The position numbers and the translations under genes were made by a program. 12,654 bases of DNA from Brevundimonas sp. (GTDB taxonomy: Bacteria; Pseudomonadota; Alphaproteobacteria; Caulobacterales; Caulobacteraceae), in assembly GCA_012270135.1 (NCBI GenBank), contig JAAXIW010000117.1, forward strand, positions 1 to 12,654, in the 5' to 3' direction. How positions within the stretch are numbered: position 1 is the stretch's first letter; the number at the start of each line of letters is the position of its first letter. Shown piece after piece: positions 1-6,517 of the stretch. The notes under the pieces are model-generated. The model made no database searches. It was not told the origin of the DNA and saw nothing but the letters and a program-made list of their open reading frames with translations.

Positions 1-22
1 TCCCCCACCCGCGCCCTCCGCT

Positions 23-790
23 ATGGTGACGCTTATGGACACCCTCTCCCAGCGCTGGGCCCGGCTCGAGCCCCACACCACCATGACCGGCCCCGACGAC
101 GACCGGCCCCGGCCGGCGGTGCTGCTGTTTCACGGCTGCGGCGGTCTGCGCGGCCATCTGCCGAAGTACGCCGAGGTCGCGAAGGCGGCCGGCTGGCGCG
201 CCTTCACCGTCGACTCCTACGGCCCGCGCGGCTGGAGCCGCCAGTTCGCCATGGCCACGGTCTGCACCGGCCTGCTGCTGCGCGGCCACGACCGCGCCGG
301 CGACATCCTCGCGACCCTGCACGGCGTCTCGCAGCGCCCCGACGTCGACGCTTCGAAGGTCGCCCTGGCCGGCTGGAGCCACGGCGGCTGGGGCATCATG
401 GAGGCGATGAGCGCCGACCGCTCCCGCCCGGCCCTCGGCCTCGCCGACCCCGGGAACGTCAGCCTCGACGGCGTCATCGCGACCTATCTGGCCTACCCCT
501 ATGTCGGCATCGCCGCCCTGAATCGCATGCGCCCGTGGCGGCACTGCCCCAGGACCCTCGCCGTCATCGCCCGCTCCGACCACCTGACCACGGTCCGCAA
601 CGCCGAACGGGTCCACGCCATGATCCGCAACTGCGGGACCGATCTGGAAACCTGGATCGCCGACGGCACCCACAGCTTCGACGAGCCGATGACCGCTCCG
701 CCGATGCGCTACCACCCCGAACTCAGCGACGAGGCCCTGCGCCGCTTCGGGGCCCTGCTCCGCGACGTGGCGGTCGCGCCCGCCGCCTGA
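23..790 (+). CDS. Dienelactone hydrolase-like alpha/beta hydrolase
   Basis: A 255-residue protein with the marks of a cytoplasmic alpha/beta hydrolase of the dienelactone hydrolase type. Visible features are an early strand with HGCGG (residues 37-41, likely oxyanion region), a nucleophile elbow GWSHGG with Ser119, a likely acid Asp186 (ARSDH) and a likely catalytic His217 (DGTHSFDE). There is no signal peptide or membrane segment. Classical dienelactone hydrolases use Cys as nucleophile; this one has Ser, so it may be an esterase or other serine hydrolase, and the substrate cannot be told from sequence. ATG codons lie at 23 and, in frame, at 35; neither has a clear ribosome binding site. The frame is open leftward to the window edge, so the true start could lie outside. 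The next gene begins 7 nt after the stop, suggesting co-transcription. Confidence 0.85.
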   Translation: MVTLMDTLSQRWARLEPHTTMTGPDDDRPRPAVLLFHGCGGLRGHLPKYAEVAKAAGWRAFTVDSYGPRGWSRQFAMATVCTGLLLRGHDRAGDILATLHGVSQRPDVDASKVALAGWSHGGWGIMEAMSADRSRPALGLADPGNVSLDGVIATYLAYPYVGIAALNRMRPWRHCPRTLAVIARSDHLTTVRNAERVHAMIRNCGTDLETWIADGTHSFDEPMTAPPMRYHPELSDEALRRFGALLRDVAVAPAA

Positions 791-797
791 TCGGTCT

Positions 798-1709
798 ATG
801 GACCCGGCCATGACGACCCTCCTCCATGGCCGCCCGCCCGCCGTCTTCGATCCGCCTGGCGACGCCGTCCAGACCTCGCCCCTGATCCCCGGCTCGACGG
901 CGCTCGAATCCGTGCCTGAGGGCTCGGCCGACGGGATCATGGTCTACGCCCCGCCCGGCGTGCTGGAGCGCCGCTACACCCTCGCCCTCGCCCTGAAGGC
1001 GCTGAAGCCCGGCGGCCGCCTCGACGTCATGGCCCCCAAGGACAAGGGCGGCTCCCGCCTGAAGAAGGAACTGCAGGCCTTCGGCGTCGACATCGGCGAA
1101 AGCGCCAAGGCCCACCACCGCCGCTGCGTGGTCATCCGCCCCGACCGGATCGAAGGGCTGGACGAGGCCATCGAGGCCGGCGCCCCCCGCCTCGTCCCCG
1201 GCCTCGAGGCCTGGTCCCAGCCCGGCGTCTTCGCCTGGGACCGGATCGACGCCGGTACCCTCCTGCTGGCCCAGGCCCTGCCGCCGCTCAAGGGCGCGGG
1301 CGCCGACCTCGGCTGCGGCTACGGGGCCCTCGCCACCGTGGTCCTCCGCTCTCCGGCGGTGACGTCGCTCCGCCTGATCGACCTCGACCGCCGCGCCGTC
1401 GAGGCCGCCCGCCGCAACGTCGACGACCCCCGCGCCGCCTTCGACTGGGCCGACGCCCGCACCGTCGAGACCGCCGGCGATCTCGACTTCGTGGTCATGA
1501 ACCCGCCCTTCCACGACGGCGGCGCCGAGGACCGCCGCCTCGGCCAGGCCTTCGTCCGCCAGGCCGCGGCCATGCTGAAGAAGGGCGGCGTCCTCTGGCT
1601 CGTCGCCAACCGCCACCTGCCCTACGAGGCCGACATCGCCGCCGCCTTCAAGCGCTCGCGCCCGGTCGCCGACCAGACGGGCTACAAGGTCATCGAGGCG
1701 GTGAAGTGA
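798..1709 (+). CDS. RsmC-type class I SAM methyltransferase (rRNA guanine-N2)
   Basis: A 303-residue protein with the two-lobed layout of RsmC/RlmG enzymes. The N-terminal lobe (about residues 1-140) is a degenerate methyltransferase fold containing the KGGSRLKKEL stretch (83-92) seen in RsmC. The C-terminal lobe is catalytic: PGVFAWDRID (142-151), SAM-binding motif I DLGCGYG (170-176), an acidic motif II around LIDLD (193-197), and motif IV NPPF (235-238), typical of enzymes that methylate exocyclic amines. E. coli RsmC makes m2G1207 in 16S rRNA; this protein probably modifies rRNA likewise, but the target base is not certain and alphaproteobacterial homologues are often left unnamed. ATG at 798 is used; ATG at 810 is a possible alternative. 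Its stop overlaps the start of the following rRNA pseudouridine synthase, which supports a shared role in ribosome maturation. Confidence 0.85.
   Translation: MDPAMTTLLHGRPPAVFDPPGDAVQTSPLIPGSTALESVPEGSADGIMVYAPPGVLERRYTLALALKALKPGGRLDVMAPKDKGGSRLKKELQAFGVDIGESAKAHHRRCVVIRPDRIEGLDEAIEAGAPRLVPGLEAWSQPGVFAWDRIDAGTLLLAQALPPLKGAGADLGCGYGALATVVLRSPAVTSLRLIDLDRRAVEAARRNVDDPRAAFDWADARTVETAGDLDFVVMNPPFHDGGAEDRRLGQAFVRQAAAMLKKGGVLWLVANRHLPYEADIAAAFKRSRPVADQTGYKVIEAVK
1695..1698 (+). promoter_or_regulatory. Shine-Dalgarno site for rsuA
   Basis: GAGG lies 7 nt before the GTG at 1706, inside the last codons of the methyltransferase gene. It is one of the few plausible ribosome binding sites on the plus strand and supports the GTG start over the much later in-frame ATG inside the S4 domain. 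Confidence 0.5.
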
Positions 1710-2482
1710 GCCCGCCCTCAAGTAGTCCGAAGGACGATAGGGCGAACAGGAAAGTCCCCACCAGCCGCGTCGACAGGCTGCTCGGCTCCATGGGCTACGG
1801 CTCCCGCAGCGAAATGGCCCGATTGGCCAGGGCGGGGGGCGTCGTCCTCGATGGCGTCGATCTGACCGACGTGTCGAAGCGGATTCCGGTCACCCCCGAC
1901 CTGCCGTCGCGGATGCAGATCGACGGCCAGCCCCTCGACCCGCCGCCCGGCCTCGTCCTGATGCTCAACAAGCCGCTCGGCATGACCTGTTCGCACAAGG
2001 AGGACGGGGCGCTCGTCTATGACGTCCTGCCCGACCGCTGGCGCCGCCGCGACCCGGCCATCTCGACCATCGGCCGGCTCGACAAACAGACCTCAGGCCT
2101 GCTCCTGCTCACCGACGACGGCGACCTGCTCCACCGGGTCATCAGCCCCAGACGCCATGTCGCAAAGGTCTATCGCGCGGGGCTGGCCCGCCCGCTGGCG
2201 GGAACCGAGGCGGCGCTGTTCGCCGCCGGCGGTCTGGTGCTGGAGGGCGAGGACAAGCCGCTCGCTCCCGCCGCGCTGGAAGTCCTGTCGCCGACCGAGG
2301 CGCGGCTGACCGTCACCGAGGGCCGCTACCACATGGTCCGCCGCATGTTCGCCGCCGTCGGCAACCACGTCGAGACCCTCCACCGCGAACGCGTCGGCGG
2401 CCTCGCCCTCCCCGAAAACCTGGCGCCGGGCGAATGGCGACTGCTGGAACCGGGCGACATCGACGCCATATTCGCCGCATGA
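1706..2482 (+). CDS. rsuA: 16S rRNA pseudouridine synthase RsuA type
   Basis: A 258-residue pseudouridine synthase of the RsuA/RluB/E/F family. A short polar N-terminal tail (1-20) precedes an S4 RNA-binding domain (about 21-75, RVDRLLGSMGYGSRSEM). The catalytic domain follows, with LNKPLGMTCS (88-97), GRLDKQTSGLLLLTDDG (123-139) whose Asp126 is the expected catalytic residue, and EGRYHMVRRMFAAVGNHV (205-222). The C-terminal portion, LHRERVGGL to APGEWR, resembles E. coli RsuA closely, so pseudouridine 516 of 16S rRNA is the likely target; a RluB/E role cannot be fully excluded. The GTG start overlaps the preceding TGA (GTGA, 1706-1709), and the TGA overlaps the trpF ATG (ATGA, 2479-2482), so translation is probably coupled on both sides. 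Starting at GTG keeps the whole S4 domain; the first in-frame ATG would cut it. Confidence 0.9.
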   Translation: MSPPSSSPKDDRANRKVPTSRVDRLLGSMGYGSRSEMARLARAGGVVLDGVDLTDVSKRIPVTPDLPSRMQIDGQPLDPPPGLVLMLNKPLGMTCSHKEDGALVYDVLPDRWRRRDPAISTIGRLDKQTSGLLLLTDDGDLLHRVISPRRHVAKVYRAGLARPLAGTEAALFAAGGLVLEGEDKPLAPAALEVLSPTEARLTVTEGRYHMVRRMFAAVGNHVETLHRERVGGLALPENLAPGEWRLLEPGDIDAIFAA

Positions 2483-3117
2483 CCCTCGCCAAGATCTGCG
2501 GCCTGACCACCCCCGAAACCCTCGACGCGGCGCTGGCCGGTGGCGCGGCCTTCGTCGGCGCGGTGGTCTTCCCGAAGAGTCCGCGTCACATCGACCCCCT
2601 CCACGCCGCCACCCTGTTCGAGCGCGCCCGCAACAAGGCGAAGATCGTGGCCGTGACGGTCGACGCCGACGACGCCCTGCTCACCGAGATCGCCCTGATC
2701 CTCCGGCCCGACCTCATCCAGCTGCACGGTTCGGAAACCCCGGCGCGGGCCGAGCGGGTGCGCACCCTTACCGGGGCCGGCGTCGTCAAGGCGCTGCCAA
2801 TTCGCGCCCACGAGGACTTCGCCGAGGCCGAGGCGTGGCAGCCCTTCGCCGACCACCTGATGTTCGACGCCAAACCGCCCGAGGGCTCGGACCTGCCTGG
2901 AGGCGTCGGCGCCCGTTTCGACTGGACCCTGCTGGCCGGCCGCGCCTTCCGCCATCCGTGGTTCGTGGCCGGCGGCCTGACCCCGGACAATGTGGCGCAG
3001 GCGATCCGCGTCTCCGGCGCGCCCATGGTGGACGTGTCCTCTGGCGTGGAAAGCGCGCCGGGTGTTAAGGACCCTGCCCTGATCGCGGCGTTCCTCGAGG
3101 CGGCGCGGTCGGCCTGA
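2479..3117 (+). CDS. trpF: Phosphoribosylanthranilate isomerase
   Basis: A 212-residue TIM-barrel enzyme that converts N-(5-phosphoribosyl)anthranilate to the carboxyphenylamino-deoxyribulose phosphate in tryptophan synthesis. The start MTLAKICGLT carries KICG with Cys7, the general base; Asp130 in MFDAK is the general acid. LHGSE (82-86), the phosphate-binding GGL (165-167) and DVSSGVE (185-191) are all present, and length is normal. The open frame extends further upstream to 2434, but the first 15 residues so gained are unlike the family, and the ATG at 2479 overlaps the rsuA stop by 4 nt, so 2479 is chosen. No Shine-Dalgarno sequence precedes it, which fits coupling to rsuA. It is a stand-alone TrpF, not fused to TrpC as in enterobacteria. 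trpB follows after 32 nt. Confidence 0.97.
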   Translation: MTLAKICGLTTPETLDAALAGGAAFVGAVVFPKSPRHIDPLHAATLFERARNKAKIVAVTVDADDALLTEIALILRPDLIQLHGSETPARAERVRTLTGAGVVKALPIRAHEDFAEAEAWQPFADHLMFDAKPPEGSDLPGGVGARFDWTLLAGRAFRHPWFVAGGLTPDNVAQAIRVSGAPMVDVSSGVESAPGVKDPALIAAFLEAARSA

Positions 3118-3149
3118 TTTCCGCCGCTCCCCCGCGCGAGTTTGCCCCC

Positions 3150-4364
3150 GTGAACGCCATCCTGCCCAACAGCTACGCCATGCCCGACGCCGAGGGCCGC
3201 TTCGGCCCCTATGGCGGGCGTTTCGTCGCCGAGACCCTGATGCCGCTGATCCACGAGCTGGACGCGGCGTATGAGGCGGCGAAGGCGGATCCGTCCTTTC
3301 AGGCCGAACTGGACAGCTTCCTGACGGACTACGTCGGCCGGCCCAGCCCGTTGTATCTGGCCGAGCGCCTGACGGAGCACCACGGCGCGGCCGACATCTG
3401 GTTCAAGCGCGACGAGCTGAATCACACCGGCGCGCACAAGATCAACAACTGCATGGGCCAGATCCTGCTGGCCATGCGGATGGGCAAGACGCGGATTATC
3501 GCCGAGACCGGCGCCGGCCAGCACGGCGTGGCCACCGCCACCGTCTGCGCCCGCTTCGGCCTGCGGTGCGTCGTCTACATGGGCGCCACTGACGTCGAGC
3601 GGCAGATGCCCAACGTTTTCCGCATGAAGCTGCTCGGCGCGGAGGTCGTGCCGGTGACCTCGGGCCGGGCGACGCTCAAGGACGCCATGAACGAGGCGAT
3701 GCGCGACTGGGTGACCAATGTCGATGACACCTACTACCTGATCGGCACCGCCGCCGGCCCGCACCCCTACCCGGCCATGGTGCGGGACTTCCAGAGCGTG
3801 ATCGGGCGCGAGACGCGGGCCTCCATGCTGGCCCGCAAGGAAAAGCTGCCCGATGCGGTGGTGGCGGCCATCGGCGGCGGCTCGAACGCCATCGGCCTGT
3901 TCCATCCCTTCATCGAGGACGCCGGCGTGCGGCTGATCGGCATCGAGGCGGCCGGTCGCGGGCTGGACGGCCCCGACCACGCCGCGAGCCTGCAGGGCGG
4001 CCGGCCCGGCGTGCTGCACGGCAACCGCACCTATCTTCTCCAGGACGACGACGGGCAGATTCTCGAGGGTCACTCGATATCGGCCGGACTGGACTATCCC
4101 GGCATCGGGCCCGAGCACGCCTGGCTAAAGGACATCGGTCGCGCCGAGTACCTCGCCGCCACCGACGCCGAGGCGCTGGAGGCGTTCCAGCTGTGCTCGA
4201 AACTGGAAGGCATCATCCCCGCGCTGGAACCCAGCCACGCCCTCGCCCGCATCGGCGAGGTCGCGAAGGAGGTGGGCAAGGGCGGCGATGTCGTGCTCAA
4301 TATGTGCGGGCGGGGCGACAAGGACATCTTCGCGGTGGCGAAGCATCTGGGCGTGGAACTTTAA
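3150..4364 (+). CDS. trpB: Tryptophan synthase beta chain
   Basis: A 404-residue PLP enzyme that condenses indole with serine to give tryptophan; it works in the cytoplasm as the alpha2-beta2 tryptophan synthase with TrpA. The PLP lysine is Lys97 in GAHKINN (95-100), the catalytic Glu119 sits in AETGAGQHG (118-126), the PLP phosphate loop is GGGSN (242-246), and SISAGLDYPG (309-318) and CGRGDKD (386-392) are typical. All key residues are intact and length is normal. The GTG at 3150 is chosen because the residues before GRFGPYGGRF resemble family members; ATG at 3180 is an alternative. No strong ribosome binding site precedes either. The 32-nt gap after trpF shows no hairpin or leader peptide. 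Unusually, trpA does not follow directly: a small secreted protein gene lies between. Confidence 0.98.
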   Translation: MNAILPNSYAMPDAEGRFGPYGGRFVAETLMPLIHELDAAYEAAKADPSFQAELDSFLTDYVGRPSPLYLAERLTEHHGAADIWFKRDELNHTGAHKINNCMGQILLAMRMGKTRIIAETGAGQHGVATATVCARFGLRCVVYMGATDVERQMPNVFRMKLLGAEVVPVTSGRATLKDAMNEAMRDWVTNVDDTYYLIGTAAGPHPYPAMVRDFQSVIGRETRASMLARKEKLPDAVVAAIGGGSNAIGLFHPFIEDAGVRLIGIEAAGRGLDGPDHAASLQGGRPGVLHGNRTYLLQDDDGQILEGHSISAGLDYPGIGPEHAWLKDIGRAEYLAATDAEALEAFQLCSKLEGIIPALEPSHALARIGEVAKEVGKGGDVVLNMCGRGDKDIFAVAKHLGVEL

Positions 4365-4366
4365 GA

Positions 4367-4783
4367 ATGAGCATTCTGATACTGGCCGCGACGGCGGCGC
4401 TGAACCTTCAGGCCGCTCCGGCGGCGCCGCTGGACCTGATTATTCCCGAACTGCCGGGCACGTCGGGCGATCCCACTTGCGGCGGAAACGCCGCCCTGGC
4501 GGCCCAGGCCTTCTGCGTGGCCACCACCCAGGCCGCGATGCAGGGCGTCGCCGACCAGTACAATGCCGCCTTCGCGACGCAGGGCTGGCTGGCGGCCTCG
4601 GGCGAAGACAACCTGACGGTCTACGTCCGCCGCAAGGACGGCGGCGGCTGCGCGGCGTTCCAGCTGTTGGCCTTCGCCGACCCGAACCGGCCCGTCGCGC
4701 CGGGCGCCCCCGGCTATTTCGCCTTCGCGACTATCCCAGGCGACATCTGCGCGAACTCGCCCGCGCCTGCCGCCCCGCAATGA
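4367..4783 (+). CDS. Small secreted four-cysteine protein, function unknown
   Basis: A 138-residue protein I do not recognise. The start MSILILAATAALNLQAAPAA looks like a short Sec signal peptide with an Ala-rich cleavage region (near 17-20), though its n-region has no Lys or Arg. The mature part has four cysteines (Cys38, Cys50, Cys95, Cys128), which could form two disulfides in the periplasm; the first Cys is too far in to be a lipobox. A helical stretch (about 41-75) is followed by two probable strands (83-90 and 96-103), a loop rich in Pro and Gly, a third strand (117-123) and a PAPAAPQ tail. The ATG lies 2 nt after the trpB stop, and the TGA overlaps the trpA ATG (ATGA, 4780-4783). Coding potential is supported by family-like composition and by the tight fit between two certain genes; the longer open frame upstream of 4367 is only trpB read out of frame. 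A role in tryptophan synthesis is doubtful given likely export. Confidence 0.75.
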   Translation: MSILILAATAALNLQAAPAAPLDLIIPELPGTSGDPTCGGNAALAAQAFCVATTQAAMQGVADQYNAAFATQGWLAASGEDNLTVYVRRKDGGGCAAFQLLAFADPNRPVAPGAPGYFAFATIPGDICANSPAPAAPQ

Positions 4784-5610
4784 CCACGGCGCGTATCGAC
4801 GCCCGGTTCGCGGCGCTGAAGGCCGAGGGCCGGGCCGGGTTCGTGGCTTATGTCATGGCCGGCGATCCCACCCGGGACCAGGCGCTGGAGATTTTGCGAG
4901 GCCTTCCGGCGGCCGGGGCCGACATCATCGAACTGGGCTTTCCCTTCTCGGATCCCATGGCCGAGGGTCCGCCGATCCAGCGCGCCGCGCTGCGCGGCCT
5001 GAAGACGGGGCTGACGCTCAAGGGGACGCTGGAAATGGCGCGGGCCTTCCGCGAAGGCGACGCCGATACGCCCCTGATCCTGATGGGCTATCTCAACCCG
5101 ATCGAGAGCTATGGCTACGAGGCCTTCGCCCGGGACGCCACAGCGGCGGGGGTTGACGGATTGATCGTCGTCGACTGCCCGCCGGAAGAGGCCGGGCCGC
5201 TGTCCGACGCCCTCGATGCGGCGCAGGTATCGCTGATCCGGCTGGCCACGCCGACGTCTGACGATGCCCGGCTCAAGATCATCGCCGAACGCACCTCGGG
5301 CTTCGTTTATTACGTCTCGGTCGCCGGGGTGACCGGGGTCAAGGAGGCGCAGGCCGGATCCGTGGCGCCGGCCGTGGAACGGGTGCGTCAGGCCTCGGGT
5401 CTGCCGGTCGCGGTCGGCTTCGGGGTCAAGACTCCCCAGCGGGCGGCCGAAATCGCCCGGGTGGCCGATGCGGTGGTCGCGGGTTCAGTGTTGGTGGACG
5501 AGGTGGCCGCGGCCGTGGAAACGAACGAACCGGCCGCACGGCGCGTTCTGGCCAAGGTCAGGGCGCTCGCGGATGCGGTCCGGGGTGCAAGGACGCCGGA
5601 AACCGTCTAA
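4780..5610 (+). CDS. trpA: Tryptophan synthase alpha chain
   Basis: A 276-residue TIM-barrel subunit that cleaves indole-3-glycerol phosphate to indole and glyceraldehyde-3-phosphate and passes indole to TrpB. YVMAGDP (24-30) and ELGFPFSDP (51-59) hold the catalytic Glu51 (E. coli Glu49). The residue matching catalytic Asp60 of E. coli is Glu62 (MAEGP), a conservative change. MGYLNP (102-107), FVYYVSVAGVTG (175-186, Tyr177 matching E. coli Tyr175) and the phosphate-binding VGFGV (212-216) are intact. The ATG at 4780 overlaps the stop of the small secreted protein by 4 nt and has no ribosome binding site, so translation probably depends on that gene. The frame stays open far upstream, but that part is out of frame with trpB and meaningless. 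Confidence 0.97.
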   Translation: MTTARIDARFAALKAEGRAGFVAYVMAGDPTRDQALEILRGLPAAGADIIELGFPFSDPMAEGPPIQRAALRGLKTGLTLKGTLEMARAFREGDADTPLILMGYLNPIESYGYEAFARDATAAGVDGLIVVDCPPEEAGPLSDALDAAQVSLIRLATPTSDDARLKIIAERTSGFVYYVSVAGVTGVKEAQAGSVAPAVERVRQASGLPVAVGFGVKTPQRAAEIARVADAVVAGSVLVDEVAAAVETNEPAARRVLAKVRALADAVRGARTPETV

Positions 5611-5620
5611 AGCGCCGCTC

Positions 5621-6514
5621 ATGGTCGACAAGAACAAACCCCAGCAGGAAAAGCGCGGCGGCTGGCTCAGCCGTTTTGCCCCCGGCGTGCGCAAGATCGT
5701 CAGCCGGCGCGACACGCCCGACAATCTGTGGGTCAAGGATCCCGACACGGGTGAAATGCTGTACCGGTCGGACCTGGAGGGGTCGCTGTGGGTCACGCCT
5801 TCGGGCCGGCACATGCGCATCGACGCGCCGACGCGGCTGCGCTTCACCTTCGACGGCGGCCATTACGAAGAGATCGACACGCCGGCTGTCCCCGAGGACC
5901 CGCTGAAATTCTCCGACGGCAAGCCGTACAGGGACCGCCTCTCGGCCGCCCGCAAGGCGGCGGGCCGCAAGGACACCATGGCCATCGGCTTCGGTGAACT
6001 GGACGGCACGCCGGCCGTGGTCATCGTCCAGGACTTCACCTTCATGGGCGGCTCGCTGGGCATGGCTGCGGGAGAGGCCTTCATCGCCGCCGCTCGGGCG
6101 GCGGTCGAGCGCGGCGTGCCGCTGGTCTGTTTCACCGCCGCCGGCGGCGCACGGATGCAGGAGGGCGCGCTCAGCCTGATGCAGATGGCGCGCACCACCC
6201 TGGCCATCCAGGAGCTGAAGTCGGCCCAGCTGCCCTTCGTCGTGGTGCTGACCGACCCGACCACGGGCGGAGTCACGGCCAGCTACGCCATGCTGGGCGA
6301 CGTGCACCTGGCCGAGCCCGGGGCCCTGATCGGCTTCGCCGGCCCGCGCGTCATTGAGGCCACCATCCGCGAGAAGCTGCCGCCGGGCTTCCAGCGCGCC
6401 GAGTACCTTCAGGAAAAGGGCATGGTCGACCGCGTCGTCACGCGCGCCGAGCTGCCGACCGTTCTCGGCCGCATCCTGTCCATGCTGATGGGCGGGAAGC
6501 GCCGGGCGGCCTAG
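5621..6514 (+). CDS. accD: Acetyl-CoA carboxylase carboxyltransferase subunit beta
   Basis: A 297-residue beta subunit of the carboxyltransferase half of acetyl-CoA carboxylase, which with AccA moves the carboxyl group from carboxybiotin on AccB to acetyl-CoA, making malonyl-CoA for fatty acid synthesis. The crotonase-like core is well preserved: FMGGSLGMAAGEA (141-153), the oxyanion region GGARMQEG (175-182), DPTTGGVTASYAMLGD (212-227) and GFAGPRVIEATIREKLP (238-254). The N-terminal region aligns with the E. coli zinc ribbon, but the four cysteine positions are Asp40, Thr43, Thr59 and Gly62; the only cysteine in the protein is Cys170. ATG at 5621 follows trpA by 10 nt and gives the expected length; the open frame upstream of it overlaps trpA and is not part of the gene. 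folC starts 3 nt after the stop. Confidence 0.96.
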   Translation: MVDKNKPQQEKRGGWLSRFAPGVRKIVSRRDTPDNLWVKDPDTGEMLYRSDLEGSLWVTPSGRHMRIDAPTRLRFTFDGGHYEEIDTPAVPEDPLKFSDGKPYRDRLSAARKAAGRKDTMAIGFGELDGTPAVVIVQDFTFMGGSLGMAAGEAFIAAARAAVERGVPLVCFTAAGGARMQEGALSLMQMARTTLAIQELKSAQLPFVVVLTDPTTGGVTASYAMLGDVHLAEPGALIGFAGPRVIEATIREKLPPGFQRAEYLQEKGMVDRVVTRAELPTVLGRILSMLMGGKRRAA

Positions 6515-6517
6515 GCC

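Noticed and set aside
723..1721. A 332-codon minus-strand open frame opposite the methyltransferase gene
   Set aside because: It mirrors the codon bias of the methyltransferase gene, and the translation is Gly/Ala/Val-rich without motifs.
2434..2478. Upstream extension of trpF by 15 codons
   Set aside because: The added residues are unlike TrpF and come from the rsuA 3' end; the family start MTLAKICG coincides with an ATGA overlap.
3118..3149. Possible attenuator or leader between trpF and trpB
   Set aside because: The 32-nt gap has no Trp-rich leader, no convincing hairpin and no T tract.
2586..4118. A 510-codon open frame on the minus strand opposite trpF and trpB
   Set aside because: Same antisense effect; no recognisable motif, and it runs across two well-supported genes.
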